From Acidisarcina polymorpha (GTDB taxonomy: Bacteria > Acidobacteriota > Terriglobia > Terriglobales > Acidobacteriaceae), in the NCBI RefSeq assembly GCF_003330725.1, contig NZ_CP030840.1, positions 5,518,001 through 5,582,000 on the forward strand: a DNA stretch of 64,000 nucleotides. The letters are read 5' to 3'. Positions 34,543 through 43,571 of this stretch are shown here, one piece after another. The number at the start of each line of letters is the position of its first letter. Within the stretch, counting starts at the first letter, position 1. The notes beneath the pieces were generated by a model. It worked only from the letters and a program-made list of their open reading frames with translations. It was not told the origin of the DNA and made no database searches. Made by a program: the position numbers and the translations under genes.

Positions 34543-36699
34543 TCAGCGCAACTTCAATTGCTTCAAAAGATCCTGAAATCGAGGGTCACTCTCGCATCCT
34601 TGAAAGAGCGGGTCGCTGCCGAGGATGTTCATGCCTTTGTCACGTCTTTCGAGACCGGACCGCAGAAGCCGCATGGCATTGTCGGTTTCCCCGAGCGCGC
34701 AGTAGACGATGGCGATGTCTACTGCGGAGACGTAGCGGGTTTTGGATTCTGCTTCAAGACGGTCCGCGATCGCTTGTGCCTCGGTCTTGCGGCCGAGGCC
34801 TGCAAGTGCATGTCCTATAAGCGCGAGGGCATTCGGGGTATTGCCGAAGAGCTGAGCGGCGTGCTGGTACTCGGCCAATGCGTCGGGGAACTTGCCCTGC
34901 AACTCGTATACTTTTCCGAGTTGGAGATGGGCCTGGGCGAAGTTCTCATCGAGTTCGAGGGCGCTTTGCACCCGGGCCAAGGCTGCCGGGATGTCGCCGG
35001 CGGAATATTCGATCTCGGCGGCATCGGACCGCAGGATGACGGAAGCCGGGTCCAGATCGAGGGCCTGCTGTATCTGGGCCCTGGCTTCCGGGTAGCGCCG
35101 CATGCGGGCGAGGTGCAAGGCATACCAATGGTGAGCGGTAGGATCATCGGGGCTCAGTTCTAAAGCCTGCCGAAACTCTGCCTCGGCGCCATTCCAATCC
35201 CAATCCAGTTCCAACTTGACGACCGCGAGCACGGTATGGGCTTCCCCAAGGCGGGGATTGAGTTCGAGAGCTCGTTCAGCAGCAGCCCTGGCGTCGAGGA
35301 GAGACTTCGAAGGTCCGGGGCCGCCGTAGGAGCTTAGGATGACCTCGGCCTTGCCTAGCGCAGCATAGGCATCCGCGAAATTTGGATCGATCTCGATGGC
35401 CTGCTTGTAGTAACTGATCGAACGGGTGAGGCCCTGAAGCGTCCGTTGATGCCACAGATACCCGCCACGCAAAAAGAGATCGCGGGCTCGGGGATCGGCG
35501 GTCTGCTGCTCGATGGTCGGGGTTCGATTGGTGAGCCGCTCTCCCACGTTCAACGCGATATCGGCCGCGACCTTGTCCTGGTTGTCGAGGGGCTCGCCTT
35601 CATCCCTCTCGTAGGTCTGGGCCCAGAGATGCTGATCTTTGCGGGCATCGACCAATTGGGCGACGATCCGCATTTTCCCCCCGGATCGCGTGACCGATCC
35701 TTCAACCACTGCATCCACATTCAGCGCCGAAGCGATCTCGGGTAAGGACTTCTTCGCGCCTTTGAACTGCATCGTGGATGTCCTGGAGATCACGCGCAGC
35801 GAGGTGCCTTTGGCGAGCAGGGTGATGAGTTCGTCGGTCATTCCGTCGACGAGATATTCCTTGGTGGAGTTCGGCGAAAGGTCGACGAAGGGAAGCACGG
35901 CGACCGACTGATAGGCCGGCGGTGGGGGCGGCTTGGCTGTGGGGCTCCTCTCACGGTGGAGGAGGTAGACGATGAGTGGCAGGAAGACGGCCAGAAATCC
36001 GAACAAGATGGCGAATTGCCGCCACAGAATAGCTTTCGGGCGCGTTGGAAGCTCAGGACCGGCCGGTGTTCCAGGATCGGCCGGAAGCCTAGGTTCGACG
36101 GAAATCTCAGTACCGGCCGGAAGCCCAGGATTGGCCAGGAGCCCAGGCTCGGCGCTTGACTGCGGAATCTGGGCGTTTTCGCTTCTAAGAGGCTGGTCGG
36201 CGGAGGTCTGGTTGCTGGTCGGCTCCTGGAGCGATTCTTTAGTGGCGGGCAGGGGATTCAAGTTGGCGGTTGATGTTGCGCCATTGCTGGTCGAGATTTC
36301 GGGGGCGGAGACCACTGGGGCGGACAAGCTTGGGGAGAAGAGTTCTACTAATGGGGGCTCGGATGGCTGGACCTCCACCACTTTCACCTCGGCGATGAAG
36401 CGATACCCTTTGCCGACTACGGTTTGGATGTAGGCCGGCTGCCGGGGATGGTCCTGAAGGACTCCTCGCAATTTGTTGATGGCAGTATTGATACTGTGTT
36501 CGGTTTCGAGGAAGGTGTCGCTGCCCCAGAGCCGCTGGATGATGGTCTCCCGGCTGACCAGGTCGCCGCGCTGCTCGACGAGCAGGATGAGCAGCTCCAT
36601 GGGGATACGCTCCAGCTTGATCGGCTCACCGTTGCGCCGAAGTTCGTAGCTGGAGACTTTGAGCTCAAAGTCACGAAACCGTAGTAGCTGAGGAGCCAT
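34543..36699 (-). CDS. CadC-like membrane transcription regulator with TolB-N and TPR repeats
   Basis: 718-aa one-component regulator. An OmpR-type winged helix occupies residues 1-105 (RLWGSDTFLETEHSINTAINKLRGVL and GKGYRF). A disordered Pro-rich linker with repeating PGLPAG/LPADPG/PAGPELP units follows (~110-222), then one membrane helix (227-247). The outside part holds a domain with SVAVLPFVDLS and AVVEGSVTRSGGKMRIVAQLVDA (adenylate-cyclase/TolB-N type), then about seven TPR repeats. It is thus expected to bind DNA in the cytoplasm while sensing in the periplasm. Such proteins are numerous in acidobacteria; target genes unknown. Confidence 0.87.
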   Translation of the reverse strand: MAPQLLRFRDFELKVSSYELRRNGEPIKLERIPMELLILLVEQRGDLVSRETIIQRLWGSDTFLETEHSINTAINKLRGVLQDHPRQPAYIQTVVGKGYRFIAEVKVVEVQPSEPPLVELFSPSLSAPVVSAPEISTSNGATSTANLNPLPATKESLQEPTSNQTSADQPLRSENAQIPQSSAEPGLLANPGLPAGTEISVEPRLPADPGTPAGPELPTRPKAILWRQFAILFGFLAVFLPLIVYLLHRERSPTAKPPPPPAYQSVAVLPFVDLSPNSTKEYLVDGMTDELITLLAKGTSLRVISRTSTMQFKGAKKSLPEIASALNVDAVVEGSVTRSGGKMRIVAQLVDARKDQHLWAQTYERDEGEPLDNQDKVAADIALNVGERLTNRTPTIEQQTADPRARDLFLRGGYLWHQRTLQGLTRSISYYKQAIEIDPNFADAYAALGKAEVILSSYGGPGPSKSLLDARAAAERALELNPRLGEAHTVLAVVKLELDWDWNGAEAEFRQALELSPDDPTAHHWYALHLARMRRYPEARAQIQQALDLDPASVILRSDAAEIEYSAGDIPAALARVQSALELDENFAQAHLQLGKVYELQGKFPDALAEYQHAAQLFGNTPNALALIGHALAGLGRKTEAQAIADRLEAESKTRYVSAVDIAIVYCALGETDNAMRLLRSGLERRDKGMNILGSDPLFQGCESDPRFQDLLKQLKLR

Positions 36700-37142
36700 G
36701 TGTCTTGAAGGATGCGGTGGGCCTAGCTTATCGACATCGAGCCGAAATTAGATAACTGTTAACTGGCTACTCTTTTGATCTTTAAAATCCCCCGCAATTA
36801 TAAGGTCAGCCTAGTTGCGTGTACATAACTCAATTTAGACCACCTTTAGATTGGGTTAGATCACGTCTTGAATGACTCAGGAGGCATTCGCGACGTGTCT
36901 ACCAGCTTCAAATTGCATCCTTTTGGGCGGGGATCAACGAAGAACCGAGTCTTTCGACTCGATCGAAGCTATTTGACAGCTCAAACTTTAGTGCTTGCAA
37001 GCGCCGGCTGTCTGGGGTGGACCAGCCGGGCGAATCCCGGCGGCTGGACTCTTTCGTGCAAGACTTAGAAGCATAAGGCCTTTGCTACAATCGCTTTTGC
37101 TTCCATCGAAGGATTGCAGACGGTGTGCCCGACAGGAGACGT
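36700..37142. other. Intergenic leader before the stressosome genes
   Basis: 443 bp between divergent regulator and rsbR. AT-rich near 36760-36860, as expected for promoters in both directions. A bulged hairpin CCAGCCGGG/CCCGGCGGCTGG lies at 37022-37047, about 95 bp before rsbR. No gene seen. Confidence 0.5.
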
Positions 37143-38024
37143 ATGAGCAAGCTCTTAAGTGCGATTCAACAGAATCAGGAATCCGTCCTGAATGACTGGG
37201 TACAACGGTTAAAAACGGCCACCCGGCGTAGAGATCTGATTGGCAGCCGGGAGTTGGAGGTTGAGGCGGCGGAGCTGCTGTCGGCGATCGTGAATGTCCC
37301 GCCGTCAACCACTCTTGAGGACTTCAATGGTGCAGGCTGGGAGCCATTGAAGGAGATGCTGGCGAATCTTTCAATTTCGCGCGCGAGCCTGGGGTTCACT
37401 CCGTCGGAGACGGCGGTGTTTGTGGTCTCGATAAAGCCATCGCTCTTTTCGCTAGCGCGTCAGAGCGCAGGCGGGAATACCGATGAGGCCTTCGAGGAGA
37501 TTTCCGTCGCCAACGAGTTTGTCGATAAGCTCGCCCTGTTCACAACCGACAGCTACATCCATGGGCGGGACCAGGTGATCACCCGTCAGCAGGAAGAGAT
37601 GCTGGAGCTTTCGACGCCGGTGGTCACGCTGTGGGACGGGATTGTGGCCCTCCCGCTCATAGGAACTTTAGATAGCGCCCGCACCCAGGTGGTCATGGAA
37701 TCGCTGCTACAGGCCATCGTGAGCACCAACTCCCGGTTCGCGATCATCGACATTACTGGTGTACCGACAGTTGATACGCTGGTCGCCCAACACCTCCTGA
37801 AGACCATCACGGCGGCGCGTTTGATGGGCGCTGAATGCATTCTGAGTGGTATACGCCCGCAAATTGCGCAAACCATCGTCCACCTGGGAATCAACCTGGA
37901 AGACGTGATCACCAAGTCGAAGCTCTCCGATGCGTTCCGCCTGGCGCTTGAACGCAGCGGGCGGAAGGTGGTGCGGATGGAAAAGACCACTGAATCGTCT
38001 CTCACCAATTCGCGGGGGATCTAA
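37143..38024 (+). CDS. rsbR: Stressosome scaffold protein RsbR
   Basis: 293 aa from the ATG at 37143 (AGGAGAC 3-8 nt upstream). The N-terminal half is a non-haem globin-like helical sensor (residues ~1-150); the C-terminal STAS domain (155-280) is highly conserved: IIDITGVPTVDT holds T205 and SGIRPQIAQTIVHLGINL holds T244, equivalent to the phosphorylated T171 and T205 of B. subtilis RsbR. It should form the mixed RsbR/RsbS core that captures RsbT. First gene of a six-gene run with no gap to rsbS. Confidence 0.95.
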   Translation: MSKLLSAIQQNQESVLNDWVQRLKTATRRRDLIGSRELEVEAAELLSAIVNVPPSTTLEDFNGAGWEPLKEMLANLSISRASLGFTPSETAVFVVSIKPSLFSLARQSAGGNTDEAFEEISVANEFVDKLALFTTDSYIHGRDQVITRQQEEMLELSTPVVTLWDGIVALPLIGTLDSARTQVVMESLLQAIVSTNSRFAIIDITGVPTVDTLVAQHLLKTITAARLMGAECILSGIRPQIAQTIVHLGINLEDVITKSKLSDAFRLALERSGRKVVRMEKTTESSLTNSRGI

Positions 38025-38426
38025 ATGGAACGTATTCCGATTTTGCGGATGGGGAACTATCTGCTGGTCACGATCCAGGTAGATATGCACGATAAGCTGG
38101 CGTTGACCCTGCAAGACGACTTGACCAATCGGATCAGCGAGGTGAGTGCGAAGGGCGTGCTCATCGACATTTCTTCGCTAGAGATCGTCGATTCCTTTAT
38201 AGGAAGGACGCTGGCGAATATCGCGTCGATGGCGAAGGTCCTGGATGCGGAGACGGTGGTCGTCGGCATGCAGCCTGCTGTGGCGATCACTTTGGTGGAA
38301 TTGGGGATGTCCCTGCCTGGCATACGCACTGCTCTAAATGTGGAGTCCGGGATGGAATATCTGCGGGACGCGGTCGCAAACCACGAGGAGAGGGATGATT
38401 TTTACGGGGACAGTACAGAAGACTGA
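38025..38426 (+). CDS. rsbS: Stressosome STAS protein RsbS
   Basis: 133-aa single STAS domain, beginning directly after the rsbR stop. It keeps the phosphorylatable serine in SSLEIVDSFIGR (S57, matching B. subtilis RsbS S59) and QPAVAITLVELGM. Dephospho-RsbS holds the kinase RsbT in the stressosome; phosphorylation releases it. The C-terminal tail (EERDDFYGDSTED) is acidic and overlaps the rsbT start by 32 bp. Confidence 0.95.
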   Translation: MERIPILRMGNYLLVTIQVDMHDKLALTLQDDLTNRISEVSAKGVLIDISSLEIVDSFIGRTLANIASMAKVLDAETVVVGMQPAVAITLVELGMSLPGIRTALNVESGMEYLRDAVANHEERDDFYGDSTED

Positions 38427-38811
38427 AACGGTCCCTATCCAGACTTCCTCCGATGTAGTGGTGGTTCGGCAGCGGGTGCGGGTTTGGACGACCGAGATGA
38501 AATTCAGTCTGGTGGAGCAGACTAAGATCGTGACTGCGGCCAGCGAACTGGGCCGGAATACGCTGGAGCATGGGGGAGGGGGAAGCCTTGAATTGGCGCT
38601 GCTGATTAATGGGTCGCGGCGTGGGATTCGGCTTCGCTTTTCCGACCAGGGGCCGGGCATCCCGGATGTGGCCCTGGCGTTGAGGGACGGGTATACCTCC
38701 GGCTCGGGGATGGGCCTTGGCCTGGGTGGGAGCAAACGGCTGATGAACGAGTTTGAGATCGAGACGGCTCCTGGCGTGGGCACCACGATTACTACCGTTC
38801 GGTGGAAGTGA
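38395..38811 (+). CDS. rsbT: RsbT-type switch serine kinase
   Basis: 138-aa GHKL-fold kinase that phosphorylates RsbR and RsbS and then leaves the stressosome. N-box TAASELGRNTLEHGGGG, G1 box FSDQGPGIPDV and G2 region GSGMGLGLGGSKRLMNEFEIE are intact, so ATP binding is expected. ATG at 38395 lies inside the rsbS end; its stop TGA shares the A with the ATG of the next gene, indicating translational coupling. Confidence 0.93.
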   Translation: MIFTGTVQKTETVPIQTSSDVVVVRQRVRVWTTEMKFSLVEQTKIVTAASELGRNTLEHGGGGSLELALLINGSRRGIRLRFSDQGPGIPDVALALRDGYTSGSGMGLGLGGSKRLMNEFEIETAPGVGTTITTVRWK

Positions 38812-39821
38812 TGAACCACTTGACGCGGAAGATCCCAATCAGCGAAACCGATCTAAGCCAGACCGGTAATGCCCGCCGTCAGGCCTTGTCACTTGCCGCA
38901 ATCATGGAGTTCGACGACCTCCGGCAGGGGCAGCTTGCCATTATTGTCACTGAGGCTGCGCGCAACGTGGCTGCTCACGGCGGTGGTGGTGAAATCCTGC
39001 TCTCGCCCTGGAGGCAGGGCAATATCTCGGGGATTGACATGCACGCCCTGGACAAAGGCAGGGGAATACGAGATATAGCTTCTGCGCTGGAAGATGGTTT
39101 TTCCACTGCGGGGACGCCGGGGAACGGCCTGGGGGCGATGTCGCGGCTGGCGGGCTGCTTTCACATCTATTCGACGCCAATGCACGGGACAGCGGTGTTC
39201 GCCCGGGTGCTGCGGACGGCCCACGACATGGAAAGCGAGTTGCCTGCTTACGGTGTCAGCGCGATTGTCCTGCCGTATCCCGGAGAGACGGTCTGCGGCG
39301 ACGCCTGGAGCGTCGACCGGGCCCCCGGGCGCAGCGTCTATATAGTAGCCGATGGATTAGGGCATGGAGCGGCGGCCGCGGAGGCTGCGCAGGAGGCCAT
39401 TCGCGTCTTCCACCTAACCGCATCCGACTCGCCTACACAGATCTTGAGCGAGATCCACGGCGCGCTTGGGAAGACCCGGGGGGCCGCGGTTTCGGTTGCC
39501 GAGGTGCTCCATGACGAGCGGGTGGTGAACTACGCCGGCGCGGGCAACATTGTCGCCGCTGTCGCTTCCGTCAGGAAAACCAAGAATCTGGTATCGATGA
39601 ATGGGACGGTTGGTCACTCGGTCGCCAAGATTCAGCAGTTTGCTTACTCCTGGGAGGAAGAATCGGCGTTAATCATGCATTCCGATGGACTTGCGACGCG
39701 ATGGAATGTAGAACAGTACCCAGGGCTGGCATCGCGCCATCCGGCTCTTACGGCAGGTGTGCTCTTCCGTGACTTCTGCCGTCATCGGGATGACGCAACA
39801 ATCCTGGTTTCGCGGATTTAG
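38811..39821 (+). CDS. Fusion of RsbT-like GHKL ATPase and RsbX/SpoIIE-type PP2C phosphatase
   Basis: 336 aa from the ATG at 38811 (coupled to rsbT). Residues 1-135 are a second GHKL module: IVTEAARNVAAHGGGGEI (N-box), ALDKGRGIRDIASALEDG (a G1-like box reading DKGRGI) and GTPGNGLGAMSRLAGCFHIYS. Residues ~150-335 are a PP2C domain with CGDAWSV, IVADGLGHGAAAAEAA and HRDDATILVSRI. RsbX normally dephosphorylates RsbR/RsbS to reset the stressosome. Here kinase-like and phosphatase modules share one chain, which suggests one protein for both arms or a tethered resetter. Confidence 0.87.
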   Translation: MNHLTRKIPISETDLSQTGNARRQALSLAAIMEFDDLRQGQLAIIVTEAARNVAAHGGGGEILLSPWRQGNISGIDMHALDKGRGIRDIASALEDGFSTAGTPGNGLGAMSRLAGCFHIYSTPMHGTAVFARVLRTAHDMESELPAYGVSAIVLPYPGETVCGDAWSVDRAPGRSVYIVADGLGHGAAAAEAAQEAIRVFHLTASDSPTQILSEIHGALGKTRGAAVSVAEVLHDERVVNYAGAGNIVAAVASVRKTKNLVSMNGTVGHSVAKIQQFAYSWEEESALIMHSDGLATRWNVEQYPGLASRHPALTAGVLFRDFCRHRDDATILVSRI

Positions 39822-39824
39822 GCG

Positions 39825-41957
39825 ATGAACGACCCGCAGGCGTTTCCTATCCTGACACTTCGCCTCCGACACGAACGGCACGTGGTCCAGGCGCGCCAGC
39901 GGGCCCGCGAGATCGCCGCGCTGCTGGGCTTCGAGCACCAGGAGCAGATCCGGCTCGCGACGGCGACCTCCGAATTGGCGCGCAATGCCTTCCGTTATGC
40001 CGTGAATGGCCTGGTCGAGTTTTCGGTCGGCGTGAATTCCCCTCAGAGCTTGTATGTCTCGGTCAGCGACTCGGGACCGGGCATCAAGAACCTGCGGGAG
40101 ATTCTAGACGGAAAGTATGTCTCCCACAGCGGCCTGGGGAGAGGCATTATCGGCACGAAGAAGTTAATGGACGAGTTTGAGATTGAGACTTCCGGGCATG
40201 GAACCTGCGTGCGCGCCGGCAAGCTCTTACCAGGTACCGCGCCTCAAATCACTGCCGAACGCGCCCGGCGTCTCGCTGCCGAGCTGGGCAGAGTTGAAGC
40301 AAGCGATCCATTCGAAGAGATTGAACGCCAGAATCAGGAGCTGCTCAAGACCCTCGCCGACCTTCGCGAGAAGCAGGAGCAACTGGTGGCCTTGAACCGC
40401 GAGCTGGAAGACACCAATCGCGGAGTCGTGGCGCTTTATGCGGAACTCGATCAAAACGCGGAGGACGTGCGGCGAGTCTCCGACTTGAAGACCAGCTTTC
40501 TCTCCAACCTGTCGCACGAATTCCGCACACCGCTGAACTCGATCACGTCCTTATGCCAGATGCTGATCGGGCGCGTCGATGGAGACTTGTCGAGCGAGCA
40601 GGCAAAGCAGGTCCACTATATCCATAAATCCGCCGCCGAACTCACCGAACTGGTGAACGATTTACTTGATATAGCCAAGGTGGAAGCGGGCAAGATCGAC
40701 ATCAAGCCCAGGCATTTCGAGGTTCCGGACCTGCTGGGCGCTTTGCGCGGCATGTTGAAGCCGCTCTTGACGGGCAACACCGTGGAGCTGATTTTCGATG
40801 CCGAACCGGATTTGCCGCCGCTCTACACCGATGAGGGGAAGCTCTCGCAGGTCCTTCGCAACCTGATCTCCAACGCTTTGAAATTCACGAGGATCGGCTA
40901 TGTCCGAGTGTCCGCCAGCTTGGCCGATGAGGAGACGATCCTCTTTCAGGTTGCCGACACGGGCATCGGCATAGCTCCAGAGGACCAAGGAAGGATCTTT
41001 CAGGAGTTCGTGCAGATCGAGAACGACTTGCAGACAAGAGTCAAAGGTACCGGCCTTGGACTTCCGCTCTCGAAGCGGTTGACGGAGCTACTGGGGGGGA
41101 CGATCGGGGTGGAGAGCCAATTCGGCGCCGGTTCGACGTTCCATGTGAGCCTGCCGATTCGTTATGGCAAGGAACAGGAGCCGTTGACTGAGGTCCCGGA
41201 TTTGGTCTCCCCTGCAACTGGTCCGTGCATTCTTTTTGTCGAGGACAACCGGGAGGCGAGGTTTGTCTACGAGTCCTCGTTAAAGACGACCAACTATCAT
41301 CTGCTCTTCGCGCAGAATATCCCGGAAGCCCGGGCTGTATTGAAACTGAACAAGCCTTCGATCATCGCTCTCGATCGTTTCATCGAGGGGCTGGACTGCC
41401 TGTTTTTCATTCAGGAATTAAGAACACGCGGCTACACCGGTCCCATCGTCGTCATCAGCGTGGTCGACGATGAAAGGGCAGTATTGGCCGCGGGAGCCAA
41501 CCGCTTTCTAGTTAAACCCATCTCTTCTTTCAGGTTGGCCAATACTTTCCGGGAGCTGCTCGGTGAGGAGTCTCCTGACACCGTCCTGCTTGCCGACGAC
41601 GACGAGATCACTCGTTATCTGCTCGGGGACGCGCTTGGGAGACTTGGCTATAACGTCGTGGAAGCGAGAAATGGGAGGGAAGCCATCCGGATCGTAGGCA
41701 CAAGCAAATTGAATGGCATGTTTCTCGACATTGTCATGCCCGACTTGACCGGCTTCGAGGTACTTCGGGAATTGAGGCGCATGCCCGCTGCCGGGGCTAT
41801 CCCGGTCATCGTTCATACGTCGAAGGAGTTGTCCACTCGCGAGTTGGATGACCTCATAGGGTTTGGCGCGATCTTCTATCCCAAACAAGAGTTCAGCAGC
41901 GACGACGGTACGAGAAAGCTGAAAGAGGTGCTCGCGTCGGCAGGAATCGGGCAGTGA
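39825..41957 (+). CDS. RsbT-like ATPase-hybrid histidine kinase with two receivers
   Basis: 710 aa. Residues 1-140 are a third GHKL module of RsbT type (TATSELARNAFRYAVNG, DSGPGIKNLREIL, GLGRGIIGTKKLMDEFEIE). A coiled coil (~150-220) leads to HisKA with H231 in LSHEFRTPLNS, then HATPase_c (NLISNALKFTR, DTGIGIAPED, GTGLGLPLSKRL). Two receivers follow: ~467-580 (VEDNREA, IALDRF, LVKP) and ~587-705 (ADDDEIT, FLDIVMPD; the conserved Lys is in FYPKQ). No membrane helix, so soluble. Coupled to the next gene by a 4-bp GTGA overlap. It likely links stressosome state to a phosphorelay. Confidence 0.9.
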   Translation: MNDPQAFPILTLRLRHERHVVQARQRAREIAALLGFEHQEQIRLATATSELARNAFRYAVNGLVEFSVGVNSPQSLYVSVSDSGPGIKNLREILDGKYVSHSGLGRGIIGTKKLMDEFEIETSGHGTCVRAGKLLPGTAPQITAERARRLAAELGRVEASDPFEEIERQNQELLKTLADLREKQEQLVALNRELEDTNRGVVALYAELDQNAEDVRRVSDLKTSFLSNLSHEFRTPLNSITSLCQMLIGRVDGDLSSEQAKQVHYIHKSAAELTELVNDLLDIAKVEAGKIDIKPRHFEVPDLLGALRGMLKPLLTGNTVELIFDAEPDLPPLYTDEGKLSQVLRNLISNALKFTRIGYVRVSASLADEETILFQVADTGIGIAPEDQGRIFQEFVQIENDLQTRVKGTGLGLPLSKRLTELLGGTIGVESQFGAGSTFHVSLPIRYGKEQEPLTEVPDLVSPATGPCILFVEDNREARFVYESSLKTTNYHLLFAQNIPEARAVLKLNKPSIIALDRFIEGLDCLFFIQELRTRGYTGPIVVISVVDDERAVLAAGANRFLVKPISSFRLANTFRELLGEESPDTVLLADDDEITRYLLGDALGRLGYNVVEARNGREAIRIVGTSKLNGMFLDIVMPDLTGFEVLRELRRMPAAGAIPVIVHTSKELSTRELDDLIGFGAIFYPKQEFSSDDGTRKLKEVLASAGIGQ

Positions 41958-43447
41958 TCACGGAAGAAAACGCGGTCCTGATCGTCGATGACCGTGCTGC
42001 CAACCGCTACACCACTGCTCATGCCCTCAAACGAGCGGGCTTTCAAGTGATCGAGGCGGCCACTGGTAAGGAGGCGCTGGAACTCTCCCGCCTGCTACCA
42101 GCGGTGATTATTCTGGATGTCAAGCTGCCCGATATTCTCGGCTATGAAGTGTGCCGCCGTATTAAGGCGAATGCGCAGACGAAACACATTCCCGTGCTCC
42201 AGCTTTCGTCGTCCTTTCTGACCAATGAGAGCAAGCTTTACGCTTTGGAGAGCGGCGCCGATTCTTATCTGATCCAACCTGCCGACCCGGTGGTGCTGGT
42301 GGCTACGGTGAAGTCGCTGGTGCGGCTCCATCGGGCTGAATCGAGCGCCCAACTCGCGGCTAAACAATGGCAATCCACCTTCGATGCCTTGAATGAAGGC
42401 GTAGCCCTAGTTAACTCTGCCGGTATTGTTCAGCGTTGTAATCGCGCCATGACAGAAATTCTGGGCAAGGCGTATGGCGAGCTGGAAAACCGGACCTGCA
42501 GCGAACTCATCTGGGATTGCTTTGGTCTGTTCGTGTCGCTTACCAGCGAGCGGGTCTCGAAGGAGGTCCAGTCGGGGGACCGATTTTTTCGTTTGAGCCT
42601 TAACCCGATCATCGCCGATGAGGCGTCCGCGGGGAGCATTTTCATCGTTGCCGATACGACCCAGCAAAAACTAGCAGAACAAGCGATCCTCATCAGTGAA
42701 CGCCTGGCGGCTACCGGCCGCATGGCGCACACCATCGCACACGAAATCAACAACCCGCTGGAGGCGATCACCAACCTGGTCTATCTGGTCCAGACTTCGC
42801 TTGACGATCGTGAGGCGGCGCAGCAGTACATCGATTCCGCGGCCTCAGAGGTCGCCCGCGTCTCCCGCATCGCGCGCCAGATTCTTTCATTCAACCGCGA
42901 GTCTTTTTCGCCGATCGAGATTGATATCGCGGAACTGATCGACGACGTTCTCGCTCTGAACAACCGAGCCATTGTGGACAAGAACCTGCGCATTCGAAAG
43001 ACCGCCCGCGGGGCGCAGATGATCGAAGGCTTTCCCGCACAATTGCGGCAGGTTTTCTCTAATCTGATCCGCAATGCGGTGGAGGCGTCGTTTCCGAATA
43101 GCGAAATCCGGATCAATATTTCTCCCAGCGGACTGCGGCGCAACCTCGCCGACCCCGCCGTGCGGGTGACCATCGCGGACCACGGGGTTGGCATCGCGCC
43201 GCAACATCTGGGCCGCATCTTCGACGCTTTTTTCACGACCAAGGCTTTGAAGGGATCCGGTGTCGGGCTGTGGCTAAGTTCGTCGATCATCCACGAACAT
43301 GGCGGGCGGCTGCGGGTCCGCAGCTCGATTGAGCGCTCTCACTCGGGGACGTCCATGTCGGTTGTGCTGCCGTGCAGGCTGCGAAAATCCGCAGACATCG
43401 ACGACGTGCCAGCGGTGATCGAGGCGCTTATTCCGCGGGCAGTGTAG
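41954..43447 (+). CDS. REC-PAS-histidine kinase
   Basis: 497 aa, GTG start overlapping the previous stop. A receiver (1-125) has VDDRAAN and the phosphoacceptor D55 in IILDVKLPD, but the beta-5 lysine is Gln (SYLIQPAD), a variant seen in kinases of this type. A PAS domain (~130-240) follows, then HisKA with H263 in TIAHEINNPLEAI and HATPase_c (FSNLIRNAVEAS, DHGVGIAPQHLG, GSGVGLWLSSSI). Soluble. It ends the six-gene stressosome run; no DNA-binding output gene follows. Confidence 0.9.
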   Translation: MITEENAVLIVDDRAANRYTTAHALKRAGFQVIEAATGKEALELSRLLPAVIILDVKLPDILGYEVCRRIKANAQTKHIPVLQLSSSFLTNESKLYALESGADSYLIQPADPVVLVATVKSLVRLHRAESSAQLAAKQWQSTFDALNEGVALVNSAGIVQRCNRAMTEILGKAYGELENRTCSELIWDCFGLFVSLTSERVSKEVQSGDRFFRLSLNPIIADEASAGSIFIVADTTQQKLAEQAILISERLAATGRMAHTIAHEINNPLEAITNLVYLVQTSLDDREAAQQYIDSAASEVARVSRIARQILSFNRESFSPIEIDIAELIDDVLALNNRAIVDKNLRIRKTARGAQMIEGFPAQLRQVFSNLIRNAVEASFPNSEIRINISPSGLRRNLADPAVRVTIADHGVGIAPQHLGRIFDAFFTTKALKGSGVGLWLSSSIIHEHGGRLRVRSSIERSHSGTSMSVVLPCRLRKSADIDDVPAVIEALIPRAV

Positions 43448-43571
43448 ACGTAGCGCGAATTGATGGAATCGCAGATCCTTCGCTTCGCTCAGGATGACAG
43501 GAAGTTTTCAGGATGACCGGGAAGTTTTCAGGACGACCGGAAGATGTCTCACGAATTCTTGAGCTTCGAGA
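43448..43571. repeat. TCAGGATGAC palindromic repeat with short tandem units
   Basis: Contains GCAGATCCTTCGCTTCGCTCAGGAT (43471-43495) and then three imperfect units of TTTTCAGGATGACCGGGAAG. Same family as the units at 25281-25310 and 25848-25877. Lies between convergent genes and may act as a 3'-end element. Confidence 0.6.
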
